A DNA stretch of 64,000 bases from an uncultured Bacteroidales bacterium (GCA_934692905.1 CAKUUM010000003.1:1-64000), one strand, 5' to 3'; counted from the first letter of the stretch, positions 36,245-48,107 are shown. Program-made: numbers and translations. Notes: generated by a model not told the origin, from the sequence alone.

Positions 36245-37210
36245 TTAGCAGAAATCAATGATGTGGTGAATGGAGATGATGCCGATGATTTCGGTGCTCT
36301 CGCGCGTTTCGGTGACCGCCAGTGTGGTGATGTTGAACTTGTCCATCATGGCGAGCGCGTCGGTGAGCAGGGCGTCCTGACAGATGTGCTTGTAGGAGGG
36401 CGTCATGATGTCCGCAGCGGTGATGTGGAGGTCGTCGTACTTCTGTATGGCACGCCGGAGGTCGCCATCGGTGATGATGCCGACGCACTGCCCCTCGTTG
36501 TGCGGCAGGCGGTCATAGACCATGGTCATGCCGAGGTGCTTGTCGGTCATCTCGCAGACGAGGTCGCGGAAAGGCGTAGCGAGTGCCACGCGGGGTACGC
36601 GGGTGCTCATGCAGTTTTTGACGCGCCCGAGCAGTTTGCGCCCGAGGGCTCCGCCCGGGTGATAGACAGCGAAATTCTCCGCGCGGAAGTGGCGTTGCTC
36701 CATTAGGCAGACCATGAGTGCGTCGCCCATAAGGAGGGTGGCAGTAGTGGATGTGGTGGGTGCCAAGCCGAGGGGGCACGCCTCGTGGTCCACGTGGACG
36801 GAGAGGGCGTAGTCAGCACGCGCTGCAAGCGGCGACTGCAGGTTGCCCGTAATGGCAATGATGCGGCAGCCGATGCGGTGGATGGGGTCGATGATATTGA
36901 GAATCTCGTTGGTCTCACCGCTGTTGCTGACGAGCACCGCCACATCGTCGGCGGCAATCATACCAAGGTCGCCGTGCATGGCCTCGGCAGCATTGACGAA
37001 GATGGACGGGGTGCCCGTGGAGGCGAAAGATGCCGCCATCTTGTGCCCGATGATGCCCGTCTTGCCGATGCCCATGACCACAATCTTGCCCTTGCAGGTG
37101 TAGAGGACGCGGACGACCTCGTCGAAAGTGCTGTCAATAGAGGCGGCAAGGCGTTGGAGTTCGCCTATCTCCTCGGAAAATATATGTTTGGCTCTGTCTG
37201 AATAGTTCAT
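36245..37210 (-). CDS. kdsD: Arabinose-5-phosphate isomerase (KpsF/GutQ family)
   Basis: A 321-aa cytoplasmic enzyme turning ribulose-5-phosphate into arabinose-5-phosphate, the first step to KDO. The N-terminal SIS domain (about 1-200) has KIVVMGIGKTGIIGHKMAA and SNSGETNEI; two CBS domains follow (CMSTRVPRVA..., DIMTPSYKHI...). Start 37210 (MNYSDRAKHIF) is chosen: the frame reads on upstream, but this ATG overlaps the kdsA stop (ATGA) and gives the family's length. Confidence 0.94.
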   Translation of the reverse strand: MNYSDRAKHIFSEEIGELQRLAASIDSTFDEVVRVLYTCKGKIVVMGIGKTGIIGHKMAASFASTGTPSIFVNAAEAMHGDLGMIAADDVAVLVSNSGETNEILNIIDPIHRIGCRIIAITGNLQSPLAARADYALSVHVDHEACPLGLAPTTSTTATLLMGDALMVCLMEQRHFRAENFAVYHPGGALGRKLLGRVKNCMSTRVPRVALATPFRDLVCEMTDKHLGMTMVYDRLPHNEGQCVGIITDGDLRRAIQKYDDLHITAADIMTPSYKHICQDALLTDALAMMDKFNITTLAVTETRESTEIIGIISIHHIIDFC

Positions 37211-38010
37211 AGGTTGGGGGATTGCTCGAGTTGCCGGCGCAGGTTGTCCTCTGCCAACGCCTGCACGAGAATGGTACGTATGTCGTTGAGGCACACCTGG
37301 TTAGCCGCATCGGATATGGCATGGTCGGGGTCGGGGTGCACCTCGAGGAAGATGCCGTCCACGCCCACCGCGAGGGCAGCGCGCATGAGATAGGGCACCA
37401 TCGCACGGTTGCCGCCCGTGACGCCCTGCTGGCTACTGGGTTGCTGCACCGAGTGGGTGGCATCGAAGATGACGGGGTATCCGTATTGGCGCATGACGAC
37501 CAGCGAGGTCATGTCCACAACGAGGTTGCCGTAGCCGAATGAAGACCCGCGCTCGGTGAGCCAAATCTGCGGTTTGGCAGCGTTGGCAGGGGTTGCATCT
37601 TCTATCTTAGCGATGGCACCACGCATATCCCACGGCGCCATGAACTGCCCTTTCTTGACATTGACCACCTTGCCTGTGCGTGCGGCAGCCTGCAAAAGGT
37701 CGGTCTGCCGCGAGAGGAAAGCGGGTATCTGCAACACATCCGCCACCTCAGCAACGGGCGCGCATTGCCACGACTCGTGCACGTCGGTGAGGATGGGCAG
37801 GCGGTAGGTGATCTTGACCTCCTGCAGGATTTGCAAACCTTGCTCCATGCCCACACCGCGCGCCGAGAGAGAGGTGCGGTTGGCTTTGTCGAACGACGAC
37901 TTGAAATAGAGCGTGATACCCAACTCGCGGCACACTCGGTTGAGCGTGTCGGCGGTGTGCATCACCATGTCGCGGCTCTCAATGGCGCAAGGACCTGCAA
38001 TGAGGAACAT
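37207..38010 (-). CDS. kdsA: 3-deoxy-8-phosphooctulonate (KDO-8-phosphate) synthase
   Basis: A 267-aa enzyme condensing PEP with arabinose-5-phosphate. Typical blocks: FLIAGPCAIESRDMV at the start, YFKSSFDKANRTS, LTDVHES, IPAFLSRQTDLLQAAA, VNVKKGQFMAP, FDATHSVQQP and VDGIFLEVHPDPDHAISDAAN. It shares four bases with kdsD, which makes its substrate, and starts three bases after the GH16-like gene. Confidence 0.96.
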   Translation of the reverse strand: MFLIAGPCAIESRDMVMHTADTLNRVCRELGITLYFKSSFDKANRTSLSARGVGMEQGLQILQEVKITYRLPILTDVHESWQCAPVAEVADVLQIPAFLSRQTDLLQAAARTGKVVNVKKGQFMAPWDMRGAIAKIEDATPANAAKPQIWLTERGSSFGYGNLVVDMTSLVVMRQYGYPVIFDATHSVQQPSSQQGVTGGNRAMVPYLMRAALAVGVDGIFLEVHPDPDHAISDAANQVCLNDIRTILVQALAEDNLRRQLEQSPNL

Positions 38011-38013
38011 AGG

Positions 38014-39210
38014 TTATTGATTATCAGTGAATACTTTAATCCATTCCACCTCCAACTGCCCCTCGCTTGCCATCTTGCCCTTGGGGGCAAAGGTGCGCAT
38101 GGTGATGTGCAACGGCTGGTTGGACAGGGTGTTGGGGGTGCGGGCAACTTCCATATTATTGACGTACCATACGAGTTCGCGGCTGTTCCAAACGAGGGTA
38201 TATACCGCAAAACCAATGGGTTGGAAACCGCCGACTTTCTGCTTGAACTGCCCCTTCTCGGTCTGTATGCCCACATAGATACGGCGCTCATTGTACTCGA
38301 AGACGGACACCACAGGCAGCGAGGTCTTGCTTGCGAGGTAGATACCGTGGTCCAACAACCCGCGGCAACGAGCTTTGACCATTATCACGCCACTAGTAAG
38401 ACTCATACTGTCAGCGTTTTGCAGCACGTCGCTGGTGTACTGAAAGTCGTGCATCACCATACCGTGTTTGGCATCCCAAGCGGGCGCCGTGACAGCCTCC
38501 TTACGCGTGCGTATATATAAGGTGTTGTTCAGCGTCTCTACATTCTTGCCGCGGTTGTATGCTTGCAACTCGTTCACAAACGAGTGGTGCGGCTGGAAAT
38601 CCTTGCTCGGATAGGCAAAGCCTGCGCGCCACGAACTGTCGGCAAGGTTGTGCCACTTGAAATCATCGGCAAACACCTGCTTGAAACGCTCGAGTTCAGT
38701 AATGCGCTTCGGGTCTTTGCTGAGGAAGAAGAGTATCTCGGGGTCCTTATTGAGTTCGGCATAGCGGGTGTCCTGCTTGCACTCGGGCGTGTCGTACCAA
38801 CGGCGCGGATTGCGCCAGAAAGCGTCTGCCTGCTTGAACTCCTCGGTCTGCATCTCGGCTTGCAACTTGAGGTACTCCTGCACAATGGCGTTCTGGCTCA
38901 GTTGCTCTGTCTTCTCGGCATCTTTGTTGTTCAGGTAGCGTTTCACCTCTGCGCGTTTAGCCAAGGCTTTGAGTTGCTTGTGCTTTTGGCACTCGGGCGT
39001 GGCGGCATACTTGGTGTGGAGCAGTTTGTCCTTGTTGGCAAGGAATGCATCGGTGAGCACCACCTTGCCCAGGGCAATATACTCTGCCAACTCTTTGCTC
39101 TTTTCGGCAGTGCGGTAACGCGCAATAGTACACTCTTGCTCAGCAAGGAGAGCCTCAAATCGCGCCGTAGTCATCAGTTGGCGACTGAGTAAACTGAGAT
39201 ACAAGTTCAT
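38014..39210 (-). CDS. Protein with charged helical N-terminus and GH16/lectin-like C-terminal domain
   Basis: A 398-aa protein without a signal peptide. Residues about 1-190 are strongly charged and helical, with repeated short motifs (KYAATPECQKHKQLK, RWYDTPECKQDTRYAELN). Residues about 200-398 resemble a concanavalin-like GH16 fold (LYIRTRKE, SGVIMVKARCR, YTLVWNSRELVWYVNNMEV), but the catalytic ExDxxE motif is not visible, so a binding role is as likely as hydrolysis. Similar genes are found in Bacteroidales annotated as family 16 proteins. It overlaps the LOG gene by four bases (ATGA) and precedes kdsA by three. Confidence 0.65.
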   Translation of the reverse strand: MNLYLSLLSRQLMTTARFEALLAEQECTIARYRTAEKSKELAEYIALGKVVLTDAFLANKDKLLHTKYAATPECQKHKQLKALAKRAEVKRYLNNKDAEKTEQLSQNAIVQEYLKLQAEMQTEEFKQADAFWRNPRRWYDTPECKQDTRYAELNKDPEILFFLSKDPKRITELERFKQVFADDFKWHNLADSSWRAGFAYPSKDFQPHHSFVNELQAYNRGKNVETLNNTLYIRTRKEAVTAPAWDAKHGMVMHDFQYTSDVLQNADSMSLTSGVIMVKARCRGLLDHGIYLASKTSLPVVSVFEYNERRIYVGIQTEKGQFKQKVGGFQPIGFAVYTLVWNSRELVWYVNNMEVARTPNTLSNQPLHITMRTFAPKGKMASEGQLEVEWIKVFTDNQ

Positions 39211-39787
39211 ATAGTAATAGATTTATTGTTGATTCGTCGTGGTTTCTTGAATTTGATGTTCGTGAGCGCGTCGATGAGTTGCTCCATTGTGTCCACAAAC
39301 ACGGGCGCGTACTGCACTTCGGGCGGTAGGAACCCGAGTTGGTGCATATAGGCGTCCTGCTGTTTGATGTGGTCGTAGTAGCCCTTGTAGTTGAGGACAA
39401 ACGTGGGTTTGCGGTGCTCGTCCACCGTACCCGAGGCGATGGCGTCCATCATCTCGTCCAGGGTGCCGTACGTGCCGGGGAGGCAGACAATGCAGTCCGA
39501 CAATTCTTTCATCTTGTCCTTGCGGTTGTTCATCGTCTCAACGAAGTATAGTTCGTCGCAGTTGTCGGCTTGCCGGTGGGCTTCAACGATACGGCGCGGG
39601 ATAACCCCCAACACCCTACCGCCACACGCCTTGGCGGTATCGCTGACGCGCGTCATAATGCCCCCCGTGGCTCCGCCGTACACCAACGTATGCCCCGCCT
39701 CGGCAATCCACTTGCCGAGCACATCGCCCAAAGCCAGATAGTCCTCGGGTATCTTGTCCTTTGCGCTACAATAGACGGCGATATTCA

Positions 39788-39788
<1 letters not shown>
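39207..39788 (-). CDS. LOG-family protein (nucleoside 5'-monophosphate phosphoribohydrolase-like)
   Basis: A 193-aa Rossmann-like enzyme of the TIGR00730/LOG family, which cleaves the ribose-base bond of nucleoside monophosphates. Seen are VYCSA at the start, VYGGATGGIMTRVSDTA, the conserved M-N-N-R-K-D-K-M and CLPGTYGTLDEMMDAI, the family's P-G-x-x-G-T-x-x-E site. It overlaps gyrB (TAATG) and the GH16-like gene (ATGA). Confidence 0.9.
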
Positions 39789-41854
<2,066 letters not shown>

Positions 41855-41905
41855 TTACGATTTGTCATATGCCACCGGAATTTGTTTGGTGACACCAAAA
41901 GCCTG

Positions 41906-41936
41906 CAAAGGTACAACTTTTTTTGCATATATGCAA
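41906..41936 (-). promoter_or_regulatory. Promoter for the gyrB operon
   Basis: On the minus strand TTG (41936-41934) and TACCTTTG (41913-41906) are 20 bases apart, about 70 bases before the gyrB ATG. The stretch 41940-42103 shows nothing else I recognise. Confidence 0.7.
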
Positions 41937-42103
41937 TACTTTGTCCTTTTTCCGTTCCGTCTGGGAAATTACGGTCACCTAGCGGCTCCTTCTTCTCAAA
42001 TGCCATGGTTGTACTCTTTCAAACATTACGCCCTTCCCGAAAATGTTATGGATAGTTATATGTTGGTTTTAGGATAGGGGGTCTGTCGTGAGTCTATCGC
42101 GGG

Positions 42104-42811
42104 TTATTTCTCCGTGGCGTACTTGTTGATTAGCGAATCCACCAGTTTGGGGACGCCTGTGGAAGCCTTTTCCTGTATCAGTTGCACGCGGTTTTTGTAT
42201 ATCCCCAATTCGGGATGCCCCGGGTCCACCATGTAAATCTCCGATGAAGCCGGGGCATACTGCAACAGAGACGCGGCGGGGTATACATTGAGCGATGTCC
42301 CGACAACGACCAGGATATCTGCCTCTGCCGCCACGCTGCATGCCACGGAGAAATAGGGTACCGCTTCTCCAAAGAACACCACATACGGGCGCAGCAGCGA
42401 GCCGTCTGGGTGGCGGTCGCCGTAATGTTGCTCCCAACCTTGCAGAGGTACTGTGGCGGTATCGTCCTTCTCGGAGCGCAATTTTGTGATTTCACCGTGG
42501 AGGTGGATAACGTCTTTGCTGCCCGCGCGCTCGTGCAGGTCGTCTATATTCTGTGTGATAATCCGGGTGGCGGGGATGGCTTCTTGCAGACGTGTAATGG
42601 CATAATGCGCCTCATTGGGCTTGGCGCCCAGCACGTCGCGGCGGCGTGCGTTGTAGAAATCTACACACAACTGGGGATTGCGCAGCCACGCCTCGTGGGT
42701 ACACACATCCTCTATGCGGTACTTTTCCCACAATCCATCGGAGTCCCTAAAGGTTCCCAACCCGCTTTCGGCAGATATTCCTGCCCCTGTAAAAACAACG
42801 ATATTCTTCAT
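42104..42811 (-). CDS. cobB: Sir2-family NAD-dependent protein deacylase
   Basis: A 235-aa sirtuin removing acyl groups from lysines with NAD. Motifs: FTGAGISAESGLGTFRDSDGLW, TQNIDDLHERAG with catalytic His in IHLHGE, RPYVVFFGE, VVGTSLNVYPAA. The usual four zinc-binding Cys of the small domain are not seen after HGE, as in some Bacteroidales members. Its promoter is back to back with that of tsaB. Confidence 0.92.
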   Translation of the reverse strand: MKNIVVFTGAGISAESGLGTFRDSDGLWEKYRIEDVCTHEAWLRNPQLCVDFYNARRRDVLGAKPNEAHYAITRLQEAIPATRIITQNIDDLHERAGSKDVIHLHGEITKLRSEKDDTATVPLQGWEQHYGDRHPDGSLLRPYVVFFGEAVPYFSVACSVAAEADILVVVGTSLNVYPAASLLQYAPASSEIYMVDPGHPELGIYKNRVQLIQEKASTGVPKLVDSLINKYATEK

Positions 42812-42831
42812 AACCGAATTATATTTATGGG

Positions 42832-42878
42832 CAAAGTTACAAAATATTTTCGGGTTTACAAAAAAAAACGTACCTTTG
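42832..42878. promoter_or_regulatory. Divergent promoters for cobB and tsaB
   Basis: TAACTTTG on the minus strand (42839-42832) lies 20 bases before the cobB ATG, and TACCTTTG on the plus strand (42871-42878) lies 28 bases before the tsaB ATG. Both fit the -7 pattern; their upstream parts overlap. Confidence 0.7.
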
Positions 42879-42906
42879 CGAGTTCAAACAGATACATTTT
42901 GCCCGT

Positions 42907-43617
42907 ATGACCATACTGAATATTGAGACTTCTACATCCTGTTGCTCTGCCGCCATCACGGTGGATGGCAAGCCGCTGGTAGTCAAAGAAAATACGTGTG
43001 GTGCCAACCATGCACACGATTTGCCGTTGTTCATCGATGATTTGCTGCGTTATGCCCGCGAGCACGGATTGCACATAGAGGCGGTGGCATTGTCGGAAGG
43101 TCCGGGCAGTTATACGGGGTTGCGAATAGGGGCCAGTACGGCAAAAGGAATCTGCTATGGGTTGAATGTCCCTCTAATCCCCATCGACACGCTGCAATTG
43201 CTCTGCAAAGCAGCCGCACAGGCCGTGGTTGAGCATGATGGGGATGGCAGCATTCTGTTGTGCCCGATGATTGACGCGCGCCGAATGGAGGTATATACGG
43301 CTATGTATGAGCCTTGTACTCTGCAGCGCATCGGTGAAATCGAGGCAAAAGTGATTGACGGATACTCTTTTGCGCAGCAGTTAGACCAAAGTGATGCTAT
43401 TTGGTTTTTCGGCGACGGCGCCGCCAAATGCAAGCCTCTGATACAGCACAAAAATGCCCGTTTCATCGACAATATCGTGCCCTCTGCCCAATGGATGGGC
43501 GAGTTGGCGGAAAGGGAAACTGCACGGCGGCTGGATGTGAAACAGATGGCATATTTTGAACCATTCTATCTGAAAGATTTTGTACCGGCACCCAGTCACG
43601 TAAAAGGACTCCAATAA
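42907..43617 (+). CDS. tsaB: tRNA threonylcarbamoyladenosine modification protein TsaB
   Basis: A 236-aa ASKHA-fold partner of TsaD in making t6A37 of tRNA. Seen are ILNIETSTSCCSAA at the start, NHAHDL (the family's S/N-x-x-H-x-x-x-L), and SEGPGSYTGLRIGASTAKG near residue 58-76. The stop is directly followed by the GTG start of the TPR lipoprotein (TAAGTG). Confidence 0.94.
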   Translation: MTILNIETSTSCCSAAITVDGKPLVVKENTCGANHAHDLPLFIDDLLRYAREHGLHIEAVALSEGPGSYTGLRIGASTAKGICYGLNVPLIPIDTLQLLCKAAAQAVVEHDGDGSILLCPMIDARRMEVYTAMYEPCTLQRIGEIEAKVIDGYSFAQQLDQSDAIWFFGDGAAKCKPLIQHKNARFIDNIVPSAQWMGELAERETARRLDVKQMAYFEPFYLKDFVPAPSHVKGLQ

Positions 43618-46365
43618 GTGAAGTATACACGCATATACATAGCACTTTTGACCGTTTTCATCGGCGTATTGACCTCGTGTTCCACACAAAAAAACACGTG
43701 GGCAACCCGCAATTATCATCAGATGAAAACGAAGTACAACATCTATTTCAACGGGCAAGTGGCGTTCGATGAGGGGGAGAAAGCCATTCGTGATGCTAAT
43801 GAGGACGATTATTCCACTATCATAAATCTCTATCCCGTCTCCAACCACAAGGCGGCGGAAGCGGCTGCGTCGCAGATGGACAAGACCATCGAAAAGTGCC
43901 GCAAATGTATCAAACTGCATAGCATCAAGGCGCGGCCTAAAATAGACTATAAGAAGCAAAAAGACCCTAAATACCAGGCTTGGCTGCACCAGGAAGAATT
44001 CAACAATCAGATGGGCAATGCGTGGCTGATGTTGGGTATGGCGGAGTTTCACAAGGGTGATTTCCTCGGCAGTGTCAGTACTTTTAATTATATAGCCCGC
44101 CACTATGCCACCGACAAGGATATGGTCGCACGCTGCCAACTATGGACGGCACGCGCATATGCCGAAATGGGCTGGCTATACGAGGCGGAGGATGTGCTCA
44201 GCAAGGTGCAGGTGGATAATCTCAGCAACAAGCACGCATCTCTCTACTCGGCGGTCAGTGCGGATATATTGTTGAAAACCAAGCAATACAAAGAGGCTGT
44301 CCCGTTCATCAAAATAGCCATGAAGGACGAGGATCGGAAAGGTAACCGCCCTCGTTTTCAATTCGTTCTGGGGCAAATCTACCAGATGCAAGGCAACAGA
44401 GCGGAGGCGCGCGATGCATACACCAAAGTGCTCAAAATGCAACCTTCCAACGAAATGGATTTCAATGCGCGCCTGCGCAGGGCGCAACTGGAAGATAACC
44501 TCTCCGCCGCCCTCAAGGAATTGACCAAAATGGCGCGCCAGGACAAAAATAAGGACAAGTTGGACCAGATATATGGTGCTATTGGTAACGTCTATCTCGC
44601 GCGGAAAGACACCGTCAAATCCTTGCAAAACTACGAATTGGCAATAGAAAAAAGCACACAAAACGGGCTGAACAAGGCATCCGTCCTCATTACGGCAGGT
44701 GACATTTATTATAGTCAGCGCAATTATATCAAAGCGGGGCCTTGCTACAAAGAAGCGACCCGGATTATTTCCGCCGAAAGTGAACAATATGCACGCATTC
44801 AACGCCTTTCCGGAACGTTGGATGAGTTGGTGGTGGAGTACAACACCGTGCAACTGCAAGACTCGCTGCAACGGCTGGCGATGCTCACGCCCGATGAGCA
44901 GCGTGTGGTGGTGGACTCTATCATTGCGCGACTCATCCGCGCCGAGGAAGAGGAGAAACTTCGGGCAGAGCAGGTGGCACGCGAGGCGGAAAATGATGGC
45001 GGACCACGTAGTGTGAACACGTCCAATATGATTGGCAATAGTGCTGCCAACGCATCTTGGTATTTCTACAACCCGCAACTCATACGTTCTGGCAAACAAA
45101 CCTTTAGAACGCAATGGGGCAATCGCTCGTTGGAGGACAACTGGCGGCGCTTGAGCAAGACAACCACCAGTTCTTTTATGGACACGGACTCTTCAAACGA
45201 AGATGATGAAGATGCACTGTTGCCCGATTCCATCGGCATGGATACAACAAAAACGGTTGCACCTTCCCCCATGGAAACGGACAACCACAAACCTGAATAC
45301 TACCTTCAGCAGATACCAAAAACTGACGAGGATTTCCACCAATCCAATCTTTTGATAGCCAATGCGCTATATAATATGGTGTATATCTATCGCGACAAGG
45401 TTGGCGATCGCGCCATGAGCGATGAGACTTTCCGTGAATTCTGCCGCCGCTTCCCACGCGATGAGCGTCTGTTGAACTTGTACTATATGCAATATCTTAC
45501 AGCCCTCAAGGAACACCGCGATGATGATGCCGAGCAGTACAAACAGGATATACTGACACTTTTCCCCGAATCCAACGAGGCGATGATAGTATCACAACCC
45601 GATTATTTCGACCGCCTTCGTCATATGGCTATCGAACAGGATTCGTTGTATGAAGCCACGTATAAAGACTACACCCAAAGCAACTTTGCCGCCGTTAAGG
45701 CGAATAAATTATACGCCGAGGAGCACTATCCGCTGACCCCGCTGATGCCACGCTTCTTGTTCTTGAATGCCATCGCGGTGGCAAAGACTGACGGTCAGGA
45801 TGCTTTCATACTCCAACTGCAAGACATGGTAGCGCGCTATCCGGAGAGTGAGTTGGGCGCAATGGCAAAGAATATGCTCGCCATGATGGGGCAGGGTATG
45901 GAGAGTCAGACAGGTGGCACGATGGCTTCGTTGCAGGACCGCCGCGCAACGGAACAGACAGAGGAGCCTGTGCAAGACACTGTGGTTCAGTTTGATGCAG
46001 ACAGGATGCAACCTTCGCTGGTGGTCTTGACCATACCGCAAGACGAAAAGCAACTCAACCAACTGCTTTATCGTGTTGCCCTGTTCAACTTCACGCAGTT
46101 TATGATTAAGGACTTCGATTTGAAGACCATCCCCGCGTTTGCACAGGGGCAGAGTGCCTTGCAGATATTAGGCTTCGAGAGCATGGACGAAGCGGAATGG
46201 TATAGCGGTCTATTGTCGAAAAATCCTGATTTCATCGACATTTTTTCTGCAGAAAACACGCAACCAGTCAGTATCACAACCGCCAATTTCCGGTTGCTCA
46301 ACACGCATTTCTCCATAGATGATTACCGCATGTGGCTTGCAGAGCAAGAACACCCAAACAAATAG
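43618..46365 (+). CDS. PorW/SprE-like TPR lipoprotein of the type IX secretion system
   Basis: A 915-aa lipoprotein (GTG start; signal then lipobox L-T-S-C near residue 21, CSTQKNTW). The N-terminus STQKNTWATRNYHQM followed by NIYFNGQVAFDEG strongly resembles SprE of gliding Flavobacteria and PorW of Porphyromonas, which link the T9SS ring to the translocon. TPR units run through about 140-420 (NQMGNAWLMLGMAEFHKGDF...), then a low-complexity acidic region, then more TPR-like helices. It fits the sorting-like tails of the GLUG, amidase and M6 proteins. No other por/spr gene is in the window. GTG immediately after the tsaB stop suggests coupling. Confidence 0.8.
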   Translation: MKYTRIYIALLTVFIGVLTSCSTQKNTWATRNYHQMKTKYNIYFNGQVAFDEGEKAIRDANEDDYSTIINLYPVSNHKAAEAAASQMDKTIEKCRKCIKLHSIKARPKIDYKKQKDPKYQAWLHQEEFNNQMGNAWLMLGMAEFHKGDFLGSVSTFNYIARHYATDKDMVARCQLWTARAYAEMGWLYEAEDVLSKVQVDNLSNKHASLYSAVSADILLKTKQYKEAVPFIKIAMKDEDRKGNRPRFQFVLGQIYQMQGNRAEARDAYTKVLKMQPSNEMDFNARLRRAQLEDNLSAALKELTKMARQDKNKDKLDQIYGAIGNVYLARKDTVKSLQNYELAIEKSTQNGLNKASVLITAGDIYYSQRNYIKAGPCYKEATRIISAESEQYARIQRLSGTLDELVVEYNTVQLQDSLQRLAMLTPDEQRVVVDSIIARLIRAEEEEKLRAEQVAREAENDGGPRSVNTSNMIGNSAANASWYFYNPQLIRSGKQTFRTQWGNRSLEDNWRRLSKTTTSSFMDTDSSNEDDEDALLPDSIGMDTTKTVAPSPMETDNHKPEYYLQQIPKTDEDFHQSNLLIANALYNMVYIYRDKVGDRAMSDETFREFCRRFPRDERLLNLYYMQYLTALKEHRDDDAEQYKQDILTLFPESNEAMIVSQPDYFDRLRHMAIEQDSLYEATYKDYTQSNFAAVKANKLYAEEHYPLTPLMPRFLFLNAIAVAKTDGQDAFILQLQDMVARYPESELGAMAKNMLAMMGQGMESQTGGTMASLQDRRATEQTEEPVQDTVVQFDADRMQPSLVVLTIPQDEKQLNQLLYRVALFNFTQFMIKDFDLKTIPAFAQGQSALQILGFESMDEAEWYSGLLSKNPDFIDIFSAENTQPVSITTANFRLLNTHFSIDDYRMWLAEQEHPNK

Positions 46366-46395
46366 GGGTCGCCTTATGGATAGGCAACCCCTATT
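46361..46395. terminator. Bidirectional terminator between the PorW-like gene and the acyl-CoA ligase gene
   Basis: AATAGGGGTCGCC (46361-46373) pairs with GGCAACCCCTATT (46383-46395, one mismatch) around a nine-base loop. It includes the stop codon of the upstream gene. Confidence 0.85.
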
Positions 46396-46415
46396 AACTT
46401 GAGTGTCAGTAGTTT

Positions 46416-48044
46416 TTATTTGTACATAAACCTCTTTATCGACTTCTTCGGAGTCTTCTCGAACTCTTGGTCCACCAATTCAATGCTTGCCACCTTGGCA
46501 TAGTTGGGTAGCAATTCATTCAGGCGCTTCAGATTCTCTTTCATCAGTTGCTCTATCTGTCTCTTGTCGCCCGCGCTTGTGTCGGGGAACACGAGCCCTA
46601 CTAATTTGCCGTTGCGCTCTACGACCACCGACTCCACTACGCCGTCCAGTGAGTTCAACTTGTCTTCGATTTCTTCGGGATAGATGTTCTGCCCGTTCGA
46701 CCCGAGAAGCATGTTTTTGACGCGCCCGCGAAGGAACACATTGCCCTTATGGTCAATCACACCCACGTCACCCGTACGCATCCAGCCGTCGTCCAGAAAG
46801 GCTTCCTCTGTCGTCTGTTGGTTCTTGTAGTAGCCCAACATCACGCCCGAGCCGCGCAACAATATCTCACCTTCTTTCTCATACGGGTTATCGCTGTTTA
46901 CACGCAATTCGAGGTGGTCAACCACACGTCCGCACGATTTCATCGCGTAGGTGTGCCAGTTTGCATAGCACACCAGCGGACCGCACTCGGTCATTCCGTA
47001 GCCGCATGTATACGGGAAATGTATTTGTTTCAGACACTTCTCCACATCGCCGTTGAGGGCGGCGCCACCGATAATCAGTATCTCCAACTTGCCGCCGAAA
47101 GCGTCCATCAACTTCTGATAAACCTTTCTGCGAATCGGGCGGTTAATCAGCGGCATATTCCACAGCGTCTTCACGGGCTGCTTCTGAATGGCAGGGAAAA
47201 TGCTCTTCTTGAATATCTTTTCTATCACCAATGGCACCGTCAAAATCATGTAAGGCTGCACATCATGGAATGCCTTGAGCATAATCGGAGCCGTCACATT
47301 GCGTGTGATAAAGTTGATATGCGTACCGCCTGCCATCTGGTATAGCAACTCGAACATCATACCGAACATATGCGCAAGCGGCAGAATGCTTACGATACTT
47401 TGTCCGGGGTGGTTGGGGATATTCGTCTGACCGTACACCACATTCGCGCTCAGACTTCTGTGGGTCAGCATCACACCCTTGGGCGAACCCGTCGAACCCG
47501 ATGTGTAGTTGATAAGTGCCAATTCATCGAAGTTTTCGGTCGGATAATGCACATCACGGATACAGAACCCTTTCGGGTAGCGCTCTTTCATCAAAGTGTC
47601 GATGAAATCGGGCGAAACTGCTTGTCCTGCTATCGAGGAGAAGTCATCTAGCGATACGATACTTACCAACTGCGACATCTGTGCTGCGTCCAAACGTTTC
47701 ATGATTGCCGGGCTGACGAATAGCAATTTCGAGTCGGAGTGACGCACCAACTCATGGATACTCTCTGTGGTGAAATCGGGCAATATGCTCACTACCACAC
47801 AGCGGTGTGCCAGAGTGGCAAGGAAAGCCAAGCCCCAGTTTGCGCAGTTCTTTCCGCATATCGACACCTTGTCGCCTGCACCGATTCCCAAGTGCTCGAA
47901 CATCAGTTCCAAACGGGCTACCTGTTCTGCTACCTGCCCGTAGGTGTACGAGTGGTCACCGTCATAATCCGTCAGCGCAGGGGCATTCCAATTCCCCTTC
48001 ATCACCTCTTGGATAAGGGTAAAATAATGGTCTGTACTTTTCAT
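46416..48044 (-). CDS. AMP-forming long-chain acyl-CoA synthetase-like enzyme
   Basis: A 542-aa ANL-superfamily enzyme that activates fatty acids (or similar acids) via an acyl-AMP. Motifs: P-loop-like NYTSGSTGSPKGVMLTH (about 175-190), GYGMTECGP, DDGWMRTGDVGVIDHKGNVFLRGRVKN and a C-terminal Lys (TPKKSIKRFMYK). Start 48044 (MKSTDHYF) is chosen over 48065 as it gives the usual N-terminus. The acid substrate cannot be read from the sequence. Confidence 0.87.
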   Translation of the reverse strand: MKSTDHYFTLIQEVMKGNWNAPALTDYDGDHSYTYGQVAEQVARLELMFEHLGIGAGDKVSICGKNCANWGLAFLATLAHRCVVVSILPDFTTESIHELVRHSDSKLLFVSPAIMKRLDAAQMSQLVSIVSLDDFSSIAGQAVSPDFIDTLMKERYPKGFCIRDVHYPTENFDELALINYTSGSTGSPKGVMLTHRSLSANVVYGQTNIPNHPGQSIVSILPLAHMFGMMFELLYQMAGGTHINFITRNVTAPIMLKAFHDVQPYMILTVPLVIEKIFKKSIFPAIQKQPVKTLWNMPLINRPIRRKVYQKLMDAFGGKLEILIIGGAALNGDVEKCLKQIHFPYTCGYGMTECGPLVCYANWHTYAMKSCGRVVDHLELRVNSDNPYEKEGEILLRGSGVMLGYYKNQQTTEEAFLDDGWMRTGDVGVIDHKGNVFLRGRVKNMLLGSNGQNIYPEEIEDKLNSLDGVVESVVVERNGKLVGLVFPDTSAGDKRQIEQLMKENLKRLNELLPNYAKVASIELVDQEFEKTPKKSIKRFMYK

Positions 48045-48107
48045 ACGTATTCTGTTAATTATCAATTATTCACCTGTTCCTTGTTTTCAGTTTGGATTTG
48101 AATAATA

